DNA of 64,000 bases from assembly GCA_023251435.1 (NCBI GenBank), contig JAHEYU010000011.1:43334-107333 (forward strand). The letters run 5' to 3'. Position numbers and translations under genes: made by a program. The DNA is from Bacteroidota bacterium (GTDB taxonomy: Bacteria; Bacteroidota; Bacteroidia; Bacteroidales; Prolixibacteraceae). Positions 45,185 through 53,393 of the stretch are shown here, piece by piece. Position 1 is the stretch's first letter. The number at the start of each line of letters is the position of its first letter. The notes below the pieces were generated by a model, which saw only the letters and a list, made by a program, of their open reading frames with translations, was not told the DNA's origin and did no database searches.

Positions 45185-45613
45185 CTATGAAATCTGAAAC
45201 CTGATTGTTTTTCTTTCATAGTCAATGCAGCATTTGTATTGCATCAGAATATCTCCGCCCAGGAGCCCGCAAATGCGGTTTGTATAATATTTCACATATA
45301 TTTCATTCACATGGTTCAGGTCAATCAACGCCACTTTTTGATTGCTGATTTCCAAACGGCCAAACTTCAGAAATGACAATTTACCGACAGTAGTATCCAT
45401 CATGCCCTGGTTAATTCCTGCGCTATGGTAGTCGTCTTCATTGTCCGACTCCAATATTTCGTAGTGGGAATCAAGGTTTCGGTCGAATACTGATTTTGAT
45501 GCTCCGGTGTCTATAATCCAGCACGAGGGTGTATTATCCTGAAATTCGCCTTCAATCAAAAGGTGGTAATTGTCTTTTTCGAGTTCTATTATTTGAAGTG
45601 GTAATTCAATCAT
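45185..45613 (-). CDS. retropepsin-like aspartic protease domain protein
   Basis: 142 aa, one domain, no signal peptide. The catalytic-site motif is WIIDTGASKSVFD with Asp35 (D-T-G-A-S), the mark of retropepsin-like folds that act as dimers. A second motif, ICGLLGGDIL, matches the hydrophobic-hydrophobic-Gly segment (usually x-x-G-x-D) at the end of the fold. Related small bacterial proteases exist in many phyla, with mostly unknown substrates. It stands alone, between mdh and the small membrane protein on the same strand. Confidence 0.8.
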   Translation of the reverse strand: MIELPLQIIELEKDNYHLLIEGEFQDNTPSCWIIDTGASKSVFDRNLDSHYEILESDNEDDYHSAGINQGMMDTTVGKLSFLKFGRLEISNQKVALIDLNHVNEIYVKYYTNRICGLLGGDILMQYKCCIDYERKTIRFQIS

Positions 45614-45748
45614 AAGCGAAAAGTTCTATCCTCCAACTGGTGAATGTATTTCAAATTTCAGGTTGTTTGTTACTCCATTGCTCCCTATTTCTTTTTGCCG
45701 ACAGGTTGGCTTTGCCGTTTTTTATTTGAGATCGGGGAGGCTGGAAAT

Positions 45749-45778
45749 AAAAAAGCTCCTGCAGCAATGCAGGAGCTT
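45749..45778 (-). terminator. mdh terminator
   Basis: Perfect hairpin aagctcctgca/tgcaggagctt with a four-base loop (45753-45778), followed on the minus strand by six T. It ends the mdh unit. Confidence 0.88.
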
Positions 45779-45817
45779 CCAAATATAAAGCTATTGTTTG
45801 TTTTATTCGAAAAAAAC

Positions 45818-46753
45818 TTAAAGAATATTCATAGCGTCAACAACGTCCATAATTTCTTTAACCGAAGCTGCAGATTCAACCAACAAAGCCTGTTCGTCAG
45901 CAGTCAGGTTAACTTCAACAATTCGTTCAACTCCGTTTTTGCCTAATTTAACCGGAACGCCAACAAAAACATCATTCAAACCAAATTCGCCTTCCATTTT
46001 TACACAACATGGGAAAATACGTTTCTGATCCATCACAATTGCTTCAACCATTTGAGCAGCAGCCGAACCCGGAGCATACCAGGCCGAAGTTCCCATCAGG
46101 TTAACCAATTCGCCGCCACCTTTTTTGGTACGGTCGATGATTTTGTCAAGGGTTTCTTTGTCAAGCATTTCAGTAACAGGAATACCTGCAACTGTGGTGT
46201 AGCGGGGTAGTGGAACCATGGTGTCGCCGTGTCCGCCCATTAACAAAGCCTGAATGTCGCGTGGAGAAATATCCAAAGCTTCGGCAAGGAAAGCGCGGTA
46301 GCGGGCGGTGTCGAGAATTCCGGCCATACCCATTACTTTGTTTTTTGTTGTTTTGGCAACTGCAAATGAAACGTAAGTCATGACGTCCAACGGATTCGAT
46401 ACAACGATGATGATTGCGTCAGGTGAGTATTTGATTACGTTTTCAGTTACACTTTTTACGATACCTGCATTGATTGAAATCAAATCGTCGCGGCTCATTC
46501 CCGGTTTGCGGGGAACACCTGAAGTGATTACAACTACATCTGAACCAGCTGATTTTGAATAATCGTTTGTAGCACCTACCAAACGGGTGTCATAATAATT
46601 AATAGGGGCAGTTTGCCATAAGTCCAAAGATTTACCTTCCGATAATCCTTCTTTAATATCAAGCAATACTACTTCTTGTACAATGTTTTTTTCGGCTACG
46701 ATCTGTGCGCATGTAGCTCCAACATTTCCGGCACCAACAACTGTTACTTTCAT
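45818..46753 (-). CDS. mdh: malate dehydrogenase
   Basis: NAD-dependent malate/oxaloacetate interconversion, 311 aa from ATG 46753. The frame stays open 108 bp further upstream, but that part holds the promoter and the protein length from 46753 matches the family. Rossmann start [16 protein letters not shown]; substrate and catalytic motifs [14 protein letters not shown] (Arg), [22 protein letters not shown] (Asp-Arg), and [11 protein letters not shown] with the catalytic His. The Lactate/malate discriminator region (RKPGMSR) is that of malate dehydrogenase. Ends at a strong terminator; single-gene unit. Confidence 0.95.
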   Translation of the reverse strand: MKVTVVGAGNVGATCAQIVAEKNIVQEVVLLDIKEGLSEGKSLDLWQTAPINYYDTRLVGATNDYSKSAGSDVVVITSGVPRKPGMSRDDLISINAGIVKSVTENVIKYSPDAIIIVVSNPLDVMTYVSFAVAKTTKNKVMGMAGILDTARYRAFLAEALDISPRDIQALLMGGHGDTMVPLPRYTTVAGIPVTEMLDKETLDKIIDRTKKGGGELVNLMGTSAWYAPGSAAAQMVEAIVMDQKRIFPCCVKMEGEFGLNDVFVGVPVKLGKNGVERIVEVNLTADEQALLVESAASVKEIMDVVDAMNIL

Positions 46754-46792
46754 GATTGTATTTTTATTGATTACTTTTTTAAAATGTGATTG

Positions 46793-46800
46793 CAAAGATA
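46793..46800 (-). promoter_or_regulatory. -7 element TATCTTTG of mdh
   Basis: Minus-strand TATCTTTG, 39 bp ahead of the mdh ATG. No proper TTTG at -33. It supports the choice of 46753 as the start. Confidence 0.45.
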
Positions 46801-46869
46801 AAAGGTATTTTGAATTCGAACCTCTTTTTTTATTGGCCTTAACAATTTGGTAAAAAATCAATCAATCAG

Positions 46870-46902
46870 TTTGTTACAGTTAAAATATAAACTGTAGTTT
46901 TG
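46870..46902 (+). promoter_or_regulatory. promoter of ppa
   Basis: TTTG at 46870-46873, 21 bp, TAGTTTTG at 46895-46902. The leader to the ATG at 46986 is about 75 nt. Confidence 0.6.
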
Positions 46903-46985
46903 TCATGTTTTGTTGAGCACAAAAATGGTATAAACTTTTTGTCAACGTGAAGGTTTATATTCAGTAAAAACTAATAAAATCATTT

Positions 46986-47648
46986 ATGGCAGACAGATTA
47001 TCAGACCCAATTGGCCGATTAATGGGCCTTCGTTATAAATCGCATCCATGGCATGGAATCTTCATTGGCAAAGATGCACCCGAAAATGTAGTTGCATTTA
47101 TCGAAGTTGTACCTACCGATACAGTGAAATACGAAATCGACAAGGAAAGCGGTTTTTTAAAGCTTGACAGACCGCAGAAATATTCGAATGTTGTTCCGGC
47201 GCTTTACGGTTTTATTCCGCAAACATTATGTGGAGATCAGGTAGGAAATTTCTGTATGGCAAAAAGTGGAAAGACTGGTATTAAAGGGGATGGCGATCCA
47301 ATGGACATTTGTGTGCTGACTGAAAAAACAATTGCGCACGGCGATATTCTGGTTGATGCCCGACCGATTGGTGGTTTCCGTATGATTGACGGAAATGAAG
47401 CTGATGATAAAATAATTGCGGTTTTGACCAACGATGTGGTTTACAGCGAGTACAAAGACTTATCAGATCTGCCGGATATTGTGGTGCAAAGGTTAAAACA
47501 CTACTTTCTTACCTACAAGGATATGCCCGGAAAAGTAAGTAATACAGAAATTACACACATCTACGGAGTTGATGAAGCACTTGATGTAATTAAATGTTCA
47601 ATAACCGATTACCATCAGCGTTTTGATAATATTGGAAAGCTACTGTAG
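46986..47648 (+). CDS. ppa: inorganic pyrophosphatase (family I)
   Basis: Cleaves pyrophosphate to drive biosynthesis; 220 aa, longer than the 175-residue E. coli form. Seen: FIEVVPTDTVKYEIDKESGFLKLDRP (E-I and K-Y-E-x-D active-site strand), YGFIPQTLCGD and the signature GDGDPMDICVLTE with the metal-binding aspartates, then GGFRMIDGNEADDKIIAV. All metal-site acids of family I are in place. The longer size is due to N- and C-terminal additions seen in several Bacteroidetes members. Converges with folA across a GC-rich hairpin. Confidence 0.95.
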   Translation: MADRLSDPIGRLMGLRYKSHPWHGIFIGKDAPENVVAFIEVVPTDTVKYEIDKESGFLKLDRPQKYSNVVPALYGFIPQTLCGDQVGNFCMAKSGKTGIKGDGDPMDICVLTEKTIAHGDILVDARPIGGFRMIDGNEADDKIIAVLTNDVVYSEYKDLSDLPDIVVQRLKHYFLTYKDMPGKVSNTEITHIYGVDEALDVIKCSITDYHQRFDNIGKLL

Positions 47649-47657
47649 AATCTCCGC

Positions 47658-47713
47658 AGCCCCCTCGTTGACCGCCATTGGATTATCCGACGGACGCAAG
47701 AGGGGCTTTATTT
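47658..47713. terminator. probable bidirectional terminator between ppa and folA
   Basis: agccccct (47658-47665) pairs with aggggct (47701-47707) at a loop of 35 bases, with T-rich sequence after it. Weaker than the other terminators here. Confidence 0.45.
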
Positions 47714-48202
47714 TCTTTTTAAATTCAGGTTCGAATAGTTAAAACCATTTTTTTCGTCGAACAGGTCATCACGCGATATTTCTTCCCAATCAGAGTAATC
47801 TACTATAGGGAACCACACATCGGCGTCGAAATCCTTGTGAACCACTGTCAGGTAAAGCTTCCCGGCCAAAGGGAAAAATTGCCGGTAAATCATACCGCCA
47901 CCGATGATAAATGCTTCGGACTCATTTTTTACTGCTTCCACAGCTTCATCGATGGAGAAAACCATTTCGCAACGCTCAAATTTTTCGTCAGGATTGTCGG
48001 TAATGACAATATTCCGACGGTTTGGAAGTGCTCCCTTGGGTAACGATAGCAAGGTATTTCGTCCCATAATTACCGGATGACCAGTGGTAATTTCTTTAAA
48101 CCGTTTCAAATCGTTGGGCAGGTGAAACAGCAGATCGTTGTTTTTACCGATGGCGAAATTCTGAGCGATTGCTACTATGATGGAGATATTTTCGTGTATC
48201 AT
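47708..48202 (-). CDS. folA: dihydrofolate reductase
   Basis: NADPH-dependent reduction of dihydrofolate, 164 aa, usual size. N-terminal ISIIVAIAQNFAIGKNNDLLFHLPNDLKRFKEITTGHPVIMGRNTLLSLPKGALPNRRNIVI contains the family's catalytic acidic residue in LPNDLKRF, NADPH site GRNT; FIIGGGMIYRQF and YLTVVHKDFDADVWFP follow. Last gene of the nupG-thyA-folA unit, 21 bp behind thyA, so thymidylate synthesis and folate recycling are expressed together. Confidence 0.96.
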   Translation of the reverse strand: MIHENISIIVAIAQNFAIGKNNDLLFHLPNDLKRFKEITTGHPVIMGRNTLLSLPKGALPNRRNIVITDNPDEKFERCEMVFSIDEAVEAVKNESEAFIIGGGMIYRQFFPLAGKLYLTVVHKDFDADVWFPIVDYSDWEEISRDDLFDEKNGFNYSNLNLKRK

Positions 48203-48223
48203 ATTTTTGAAATAAAAAGGAAT

Positions 48224-49018
48224 TTATACCGCCACTTTCCCTGCGATATGCGGATGCGATTGATAACCTGTCAATTCAAAGTCTTCAAATTTAAAATCGA
48301 AGATGTTTTTTACTTCCGGATTAATTTTCATCTGCGGAAGAGGAAAAGGTTCGCGCGATAATTGCAATTTAACTTGTTCCATGTGATTTAGGTAAATGTG
48401 TGCGTCGCCCAGGGTATGCACAAAATCGCCGGGCTGTAATTCACAAACCTGCGCCATCATAAGTGTCAGTAAAGCATACGAAGCAATGTTGAATGGCACT
48501 CCGAGAAAAATATCGGCGCTGCGTTGGTAAAGCTGGCACGAGAGTTTCCCGTCAGCCACATAAAACTGAACAAGAATATGACAGGGCGGAAGTTTCATCT
48601 GATCGATTTGACCAACATTCCAGGCGCTTATCAGATGGCGGCGTGAGTCGGGGTTATTCTTAATGCTGTTCACCACTTGCGTAATCTGGTCGATGTGCCG
48701 GCCGTCGGGAGTTGGCCACGAGCGCCACTGGTAGCCATAAACAGGTCCGAGTTCTCCTTTTTCGTCAGCCCATTCGTTCCAAATTCTAACGCCATTATCC
48801 TGAAGATATTTTACATTGGTATCGCCTGTCAAAAACCAAAGCAATTCGTGAATGATCGATTTCAGGTGCAGTTTTTTTGTTGTCAGTACCGGAAATCCCT
48901 CCGACAGGTCGTACCTCGACTGGTGCCCAAATACGCTGATGGTGCCTGTACCGGTACGGTCGCTTTTTTCAGTTCCGTTGTTAATTACATGATTCAGTAA
49001 ATCAAGATATTGCTTCAT
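48224..49018 (-). CDS. thyA: thymidylate synthase
   Basis: Methylates dUMP with methylene-tetrahydrofolate, 264 aa, same length as E. coli ThyA. Catalytic Cys146 in [18 protein letters not shown] near the start, [30 protein letters not shown], and HIYLNH. All active-site segments are present. Co-directional with folA downstream and nupG-like transporter upstream (31 bp). Confidence 0.97.
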   Translation of the reverse strand: MKQYLDLLNHVINNGTEKSDRTGTGTISVFGHQSRYDLSEGFPVLTTKKLHLKSIIHELLWFLTGDTNVKYLQDNGVRIWNEWADEKGELGPVYGYQWRSWPTPDGRHIDQITQVVNSIKNNPDSRRHLISAWNVGQIDQMKLPPCHILVQFYVADGKLSCQLYQRSADIFLGVPFNIASYALLTLMMAQVCELQPGDFVHTLGDAHIYLNHMEQVKLQLSREPFPLPQMKINPEVKNIFDFKFEDFELTGYQSHPHIAGKVAV

Positions 49019-49049
49019 AGTTAATGATCATTGAACGTGTTATTCAAAA

Positions 49050-50291
49050 TTATCCAAGGGAATTGGCAGTTTGTGGTTTGTGTTTGTATTTGAAAGCGAA
49101 TGGGAAAATTAGTCCCAGAACCAACGCATAACCGGCAAAAACCATCCAGATGGTTGGCCAGTCGCTAATTCCGTCTTTCGTAAATAAATCGACAATCAAA
49201 CCACTGCCGTAACCTCCAAGTGTTGCACCAATTCCATTTGTTACCATCATAAAAAGTCCCTGCGCACTGGCGCGGTATGACGATGGTACTTCATTTTCAA
49301 CAAAAAGTGAACCTGATATGTTGAAAAAATCGAATGCCATTCCATAAACAATCATCGATAGAATAAGCAGGTATAATCCGCTGCCAGGGTCGCCAATACT
49401 GAACAGTCCGAAGCGCAGTACCCATGCGAATATGCTGATTATCATTACTTTTTTGATGCCAAATTTTCGAAGGAAGAAAGGGATCGTCAGGATGAAAAGT
49501 GTTTCGGATATTTGTGAAATAGATAGCAGTACGATTGGGTGTTGAACTCCAAAAGTATCGGGATGCGTTAGGTTAAAGCTTTCGAGAAATGAGCCTCCAA
49601 ATGCATTTGTTATTTGAAGCGCAGCCCCTAAAAACATGGCAAACAGAAAAAAGACAGCCATTCTGCTTTGTTTAAAAAGTACAAGCGCATCGAGTCCAAG
49701 CCTTGAAATAAGTGATTTTTCACGACTTGAATTTTCGGGCTTACAGGCTGGAATTGTAAATGCGTACAAGCCCAATGCAATTGATGAAAATCCGCTAAAT
49801 ACCAGCTGCATGCTGCTCGATTTCCATCCGAATAAGTCAACGATCCACATGGCTGCAATAAAACCGATGGTTCCCCAAACCCTGATTGGAGGAAAGTCTT
49901 TAACCACGTTATATCCTTTTTGCTCAAGCACAACGTATGAAACTGTGTTGTTTAGTGCAATTGTTGGCATATAAAACATCGAATTTAAAAGCATCACGTA
50001 GAAGAATACGTCAGGATTGGTGATGGTCGATGACCAGAAAAGCAGCATCGCGCCCGTCAAATGGCAAATTCCCAACAGTTTTTCGGCATTGATCCATTTA
50101 TCAGCAATAATGCCCATGATGGCAGGCATAAATAATGAGGCGATTCCAAGTGTTGAAAACACTGCCCCAATTTGGACACCATTAAAGCCCAATGTTCCGC
50201 CCAGATAGCCACCAATAGAAATCAGCCATGCTCCCCAGATGAAAAACTGAAGAAAATTCATTATGATTAAACGATTCTTTATTCCCATCAT
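49050..50291 (-). CDS. NupG-type nucleoside:H+ symporter (MFS)
   Basis: 413-aa major-facilitator transporter with about 12 helices. It matches the NupG/XapB family: NFLQFFIWGAWLISIGGYLG at the start, GIIADKWINAEKLLGICHLTGA, MPTIALNNTVSYVVLEQKGYNVVKDFPPIRVWGTIGFIAAMWIVDLFGW with the family's charged R-V-W-G-T-I segment, and FDFFNISGSLFVENEVPSSYRASAQGLFMMVTNG. Takes up nucleosides, which fits a unit with thyA and folA, although the exact substrates are open. Two ATGs in a row; the upstream one is used. First gene of the unit. Confidence 0.87.
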   Translation of the reverse strand: MMGIKNRLIIMNFLQFFIWGAWLISIGGYLGGTLGFNGVQIGAVFSTLGIASLFMPAIMGIIADKWINAEKLLGICHLTGAMLLFWSSTITNPDVFFYVMLLNSMFYMPTIALNNTVSYVVLEQKGYNVVKDFPPIRVWGTIGFIAAMWIVDLFGWKSSSMQLVFSGFSSIALGLYAFTIPACKPENSSREKSLISRLGLDALVLFKQSRMAVFFLFAMFLGAALQITNAFGGSFLESFNLTHPDTFGVQHPIVLLSISQISETLFILTIPFFLRKFGIKKVMIISIFAWVLRFGLFSIGDPGSGLYLLILSMIVYGMAFDFFNISGSLFVENEVPSSYRASAQGLFMMVTNGIGATLGGYGSGLIVDLFTKDGISDWPTIWMVFAGYALVLGLIFPFAFKYKHKPQTANSLG

Positions 50292-50451
50292 GTCGTTATT
50301 TGGTTTGAGTAGTTTTTTGCGGGTATAAATCTAATAAAAACTACTGTTGGCAAACCATCAGAAAAAAGTAAATAGGCAGAAATGAAAAATGATTAATTTT
50401 GAATTGGATTCAGTTTAATCTTTCAGAATGTTTTGAAGGACTGTTTTGTTT

Positions 50452-51048
50452 CTATTCTTTTTTTCGGCGGTTAATTTCATCGCGGATGGCAGATGCTTTT
50501 TCGTAATCTTCATCTTTAATGGCATGGCTTAGCATTTCCGAAAGTTCAGCAGAGGTATATTTCCCATATTCATGTTTTCCCCGGCCTGGTTCTTCGCTGA
50601 ATGGTTGATGCCATTCTTCCTGTGTGTGTTCGTTTTCAAATTCGATTACAATTCCGGCGCGTTCAAGAATTTCTTCGGTGGTAAAAATAGGGCAGTTAAA
50701 GCGAAGCGAGAGAGCCACTGCATCGGAGGTTCGCGAATCGATTATTACCTGTTTGCCGTTTTTTACACAAACCAGTTCAGAATAAAAAATACCTTCCTCG
50801 AGTTTATAAATAATGACTTCCGAAATTTCAATGTCGAAAGCCGAAGCCATTTGCTTAAAAAGATCGTGGGTAAGCGGACGGGGTGGTTTAAGGCCTTCAA
50901 GCTGGATGGCTATCGACTGCGCTTCAACCGGACCGATAATAATTGGAATACGGCGATCTCCATTCTCTTCGGATAATACCAAAGCATAAGCTCCTGATTG
51001 TGATTGACTAACTGACAGGCCTAATATGTTGAGTTTTACTTTTTGCAT
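50452..51048 (-). CDS. bifunctional nuclease (BFN) domain protein with C-terminal UVR motif
   Basis: 198 aa. BFN/DUF151 domain over residues 1-135 (VKLNILGLSVSQSQSGAYALVLSEENGDRRIPIIIGPVEAQSIAIQLEG, then SRTSDAVALSLRFNCPIF), the family of small nucleases active on DNA and RNA in plants and bacteria. A UVR motif (about 165-198: ELSEMLSHAIKDEDYEKASAIRDEINRRKK), used in UvrB/UvrC for protein contact, follows after a linker. BFN-UVR fusion is usual in Bacteroidetes. No linked genes. A minus-strand TATATTTG lies 24 bp upstream. Role in this phylum is not established. Confidence 0.9.
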   Translation of the reverse strand: MQKVKLNILGLSVSQSQSGAYALVLSEENGDRRIPIIIGPVEAQSIAIQLEGLKPPRPLTHDLFKQMASAFDIEISEVIIYKLEEGIFYSELVCVKNGKQVIIDSRTSDAVALSLRFNCPIFTTEEILERAGIVIEFENEHTQEEWHQPFSEEPGRGKHEYGKYTSAELSEMLSHAIKDEDYEKASAIRDEINRRKKE

Positions 51049-51071
51049 TTTATTTGAATCGCTGCGGATAA

Positions 51072-51079
51072 CAAATATA
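51072..51079 (-). promoter_or_regulatory. -7 element TATATTTG of the BFN gene
   Basis: Exact TAnnTTTG match on the minus strand 24 bp before the ATG; no TTTG at the right -33 distance. Confidence 0.45.
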
Positions 51080-51196
51080 AGAATTGTTTTACATTCTGAT
51101 TGTTTTTTTTAAGTTTTGCAATTATTGATTCATTTCTGAAACTTGATACGTAATTTGAGTCCTGGATTAGAAATTTCAGAAAAAATAATGTAAACC

Positions 51197-51227
51197 TTTG
51201 GTGATCACTGAAATTTATCTACTTTTG
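51197..51227 (+). promoter_or_regulatory. Bacteroidetes-type promoter of rplU-rpmA
   Basis: TTTG 51197-51200, 19 bp, TACTTTTG 51220-51227. Transcription should start near 51234, giving a leader of about 78 nt before the rplU ATG at 51312. The position also shows that upstream in-frame starts before 51312 are not used. Confidence 0.78.
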
Positions 51228-51245
51228 CAGTCCGAAAGTTTTCGC

Positions 51246-51291
51246 GCAGGCCCTATAAGCGGTAATCCAATTGGTTCCCGCCTGCCGGATG
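51246..51291 (+). promoter_or_regulatory. structured leader of rplU
   Basis: gcaggc (about 51246-51251) can pair with gcctgc (about 51281-51286), enclosing a second short helix around ccaattgg. This is a candidate leader RNA for autogenous control by L21; its structure is inferred from pairing in one sequence only. Confidence 0.4.
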
Positions 51292-51311
51292 AAATATTAA
51301 AACACATTGAA

Positions 51312-51623
51312 ATGTACGCAATTGTAGAGATTGCCGGTCAGCAAATGAAAGTTGAGAAAGGCCGGAAAATTTATGTACACCGTTTGGAAAATGCCGAAGG
51401 CGAAACTGTTGTTTTTGACAAAGTTCTTCTGGTTGATAACGAAGGTGCTGTTAAAGTTGGAACTCCAGTTGTTGATGGTGCAAGTGTAACCGCAACAGTA
51501 GTTGAGCACGTCAAAGGAGATAAGGTATTAGTCTTCAAGAAGAAAAGAAGAAAAGGTTACCAGAAAATGAACGGTCATCGTCAATACCTGACCAAAATTC
51601 AAATTGAAGAAGTAATAGGTTAA
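51312..51623 (+). CDS. rplU: 50S ribosomal protein L21
   Basis: 103 aa. [41 protein letters not shown] and [31 protein letters not shown] are typical L21. Start at 51312 is set by homology and by the promoter at 51197. rpmA follows 18 bp later in the usual L21-L27 order. Confidence 0.97.
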   Translation: MYAIVEIAGQQMKVEKGRKIYVHRLENAEGETVVFDKVLLVDNEGAVKVGTPVVDGASVTATVVEHVKGDKVLVFKKKRRKGYQKMNGHRQYLTKIQIEEVIG

Positions 51624-51641
51624 CATTTAAAAAAATTTACC

Positions 51642-51914
51642 ATGGCTCATAAGAAAGGTGCGGGTAGTTCGAGAAACGGACGCGAATCGGAAAGCAAAAG
51701 ACTCGGCGTAAAAATATACGGTGGTCAGGCTGCAACAGCTGGTAACATTATTGTTCGCCAGAGAGGTACTTCACACCACCCGGGTGTAAATGTTGGTATG
51801 GGAAGAGATCATACTTTATTTGCATTGGTGGACGGAACTGTTGTTTTCAAAAAAAGAAGAGACAACAAATCGTTTGTTAACATTGAACCTGTAGTTGCTG
51901 CAGAAGTAAACTAA
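51642..51914 (+). CDS. rpmA: 50S ribosomal protein L27
   Basis: 90 aa, full-length: [43 protein letters not shown] then [20 protein letters not shown]. The N-terminus starts directly with the AHKKG segment that reaches the peptidyl-transferase centre, without the cleaved extension found in Firmicutes. Followed by a strong terminator. Confidence 0.98.
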   Translation: MAHKKGAGSSRNGRESESKRLGVKIYGGQAATAGNIIVRQRGTSHHPGVNVGMGRDHTLFALVDGTVVFKKRRDNKSFVNIEPVVAAEVN

Positions 51915-51940
51915 CACGATTAATTATATCTGATAAATAA

Positions 51941-51974
51941 TCTCCTGCTTTTCCGAAGGCAGGAGATTTTTTTG
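51941..51974 (+). terminator. rplU-rpmA terminator
   Basis: tctcctgc, loop, gcaggaga, then a run of seven T. Confidence 0.87.
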
Positions 51975-52014
51975 TTTTAAATTTGTTGATCTAAAAAAAT
52001 AAAACTTACCGAAA

Positions 52015-53289
52015 ATGCTCAATCTAAAATTTATACAGGAAAATCCGGAATTGGTAATCACAAAACTGAAAAAGAAGAATTTCAATGCTTCAGAAATTGT
52101 TGGGCAGATTACAGGATTGTCAGCCAAAAAGAACGAAATACAAGCCAACGCCGATCAGTGCAAGGCCGAAATGAATAAAATTTCCAAAGAAGTGGGGTTA
52201 CTGATGCGCGAAGGCAAAGCCGACGAAGCCAATGCCGCCAAAAACCGCACCGCCGAACTCAAAGATACCATCAAACAACTCGACGAAGATTTTGCACAGA
52301 TTGACAAAGAAGTTTTCAATTTGCAGGTTTTGCTACCAAATCTACCTTCCGATTTGGTTCCTGAAGGTCGTACTCCTGAAGATAACCTGATTGTAAGAAG
52401 TTTTGGAGAAATTCCGGTATTGCCTGAAAATAGCACGCCTCACTGGGAGTTGGCAAAAAAGTACGATATCATCGATTTTGAACTTGGAGTTAAAATAACC
52501 GGCGCCGGATTTCCGGTTTACAAAGGAAAAGGTGCCCGCATCCAACGTGCCCTGATCAGCTTTTTTCTTGACGAAGCACGAGATTCGGGCTATCTTGAAA
52601 TTCAGCCACCATTGATGGTGAACGAAGATTCAGGTTTCGGAACCGGACAGTTGCCCGACAAAGAAGGACAAATGTACCACGCTACCGAAGACAACCTGTA
52701 TCTGATTCCAACAGCCGAAGTTCCGGTAACCAACCTTTACCGCGATGTGATTTTGGAAGCCAAAGATTTGCCAGTAAAAAACACTGCCTACAGCGCCTGT
52801 TTCCGCCGCGAAGCCGGTTCGTATGGTAAAGATGTTCGGGGTTTGAACCGTCTGCATCAGTTTGATAAAGTGGAGATAGTACAGATTGCACATCCCGATA
52901 ATTCATACCAGTTACTCGACGAAATGGTGGCTCATGTGGCCGGTCTGGTTGAAAAACTGGAATTACCCTATCGTATTTTGCGTTTGTGCGGTGGCGACAT
53001 GAGCTTCACTTCAGCATTGACCTACGATTTCGAAGTTTTCTCGGCTGCACAGGAAAAATGGCTCGAAGTAAGTTCGGTTTCCAACTTCGAATCGTTTCAG
53101 GCCAATCGCCTAAAATTGCGTTACCGCGACGAAGCAACCAAAAAACCAGTCATTGCACACACCCTTAACGGAAGTGCGCTTGCATTGCCAAGAATTCTTG
53201 CTTCAATTCTCGAAAACAACCAAACACCTGAAGGAATCCGTGTTCCGAAAGTGTTGGTTCCGTATTGCGGGTTTGAAATGATTGATTAA
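52015..53289 (+). CDS. serS: serine--tRNA ligase
   Basis: Class II synthetase, 424 aa. N-terminal long antiparallel coiled-coil arm (about 28-105) that grips the tRNA variable arm, then the catalytic core with YLIPTAEVPVTNLYRD (motif 1 region), FRREAGSYGKDVRGLNRLHQFDKVEIV (motif 2) and LNGSALALPRILASILENNQ (motif 3). Complete. No -7 box of the usual form is visible in the 40 bp after the L27 terminator. Ends at a terminator. Confidence 0.98.
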   Translation: MLNLKFIQENPELVITKLKKKNFNASEIVGQITGLSAKKNEIQANADQCKAEMNKISKEVGLLMREGKADEANAAKNRTAELKDTIKQLDEDFAQIDKEVFNLQVLLPNLPSDLVPEGRTPEDNLIVRSFGEIPVLPENSTPHWELAKKYDIIDFELGVKITGAGFPVYKGKGARIQRALISFFLDEARDSGYLEIQPPLMVNEDSGFGTGQLPDKEGQMYHATEDNLYLIPTAEVPVTNLYRDVILEAKDLPVKNTAYSACFRREAGSYGKDVRGLNRLHQFDKVEIVQIAHPDNSYQLLDEMVAHVAGLVEKLELPYRILRLCGGDMSFTSALTYDFEVFSAAQEKWLEVSSVSNFESFQANRLKLRYRDEATKKPVIAHTLNGSALALPRILASILENNQTPEGIRVPKVLVPYCGFEMID

Positions 53290-53315
53290 TACAGATTACC
53301 TTATAAAATATGCAG

Positions 53316-53358
53316 AGAGGCTGTTACGGTAGTAAAACCGAACAGCCTCTTTTTTTTA
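53316..53358 (+). terminator. serS terminator
   Basis: agaggctgtt / aacagcctct with an inner cggt/accg pairing and nine T; the -7 box of the next gene begins at its end. Confidence 0.87.
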
Positions 53359-53366
53359 TACCTTTG
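53359..53366 (+). promoter_or_regulatory. -7 element TACCTTTG of the first sulfatase gene
   Basis: TAnnTTTG match 27 bp before the ATG. The -33 position falls inside the serS terminator hairpin, so the two signals are interleaved. Confidence 0.45.
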
Positions 53367-53393
53367 AAATCGCTCAACTAAACTAATCGACCT

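Noticed and set aside
46754..46861. Upstream in-frame extension of mdh by 36 residues
   Set aside because: It would cover the TATCTTTG -7 element at 46793; the protein from ATG 46753 has normal length and starts with the Rossmann motif.
37929..49018. Functional link between AbgT and the folate genes folA/thyA
   Set aside because: They are 8 kb apart in separate units; shared folate theme alone is not evidence.
51198..51311. Upstream extension of rplU by 38 residues
   Set aside because: It overlaps the exact promoter at 51197-51227 and the L21 family starts with [11 protein letters not shown] at 51312.
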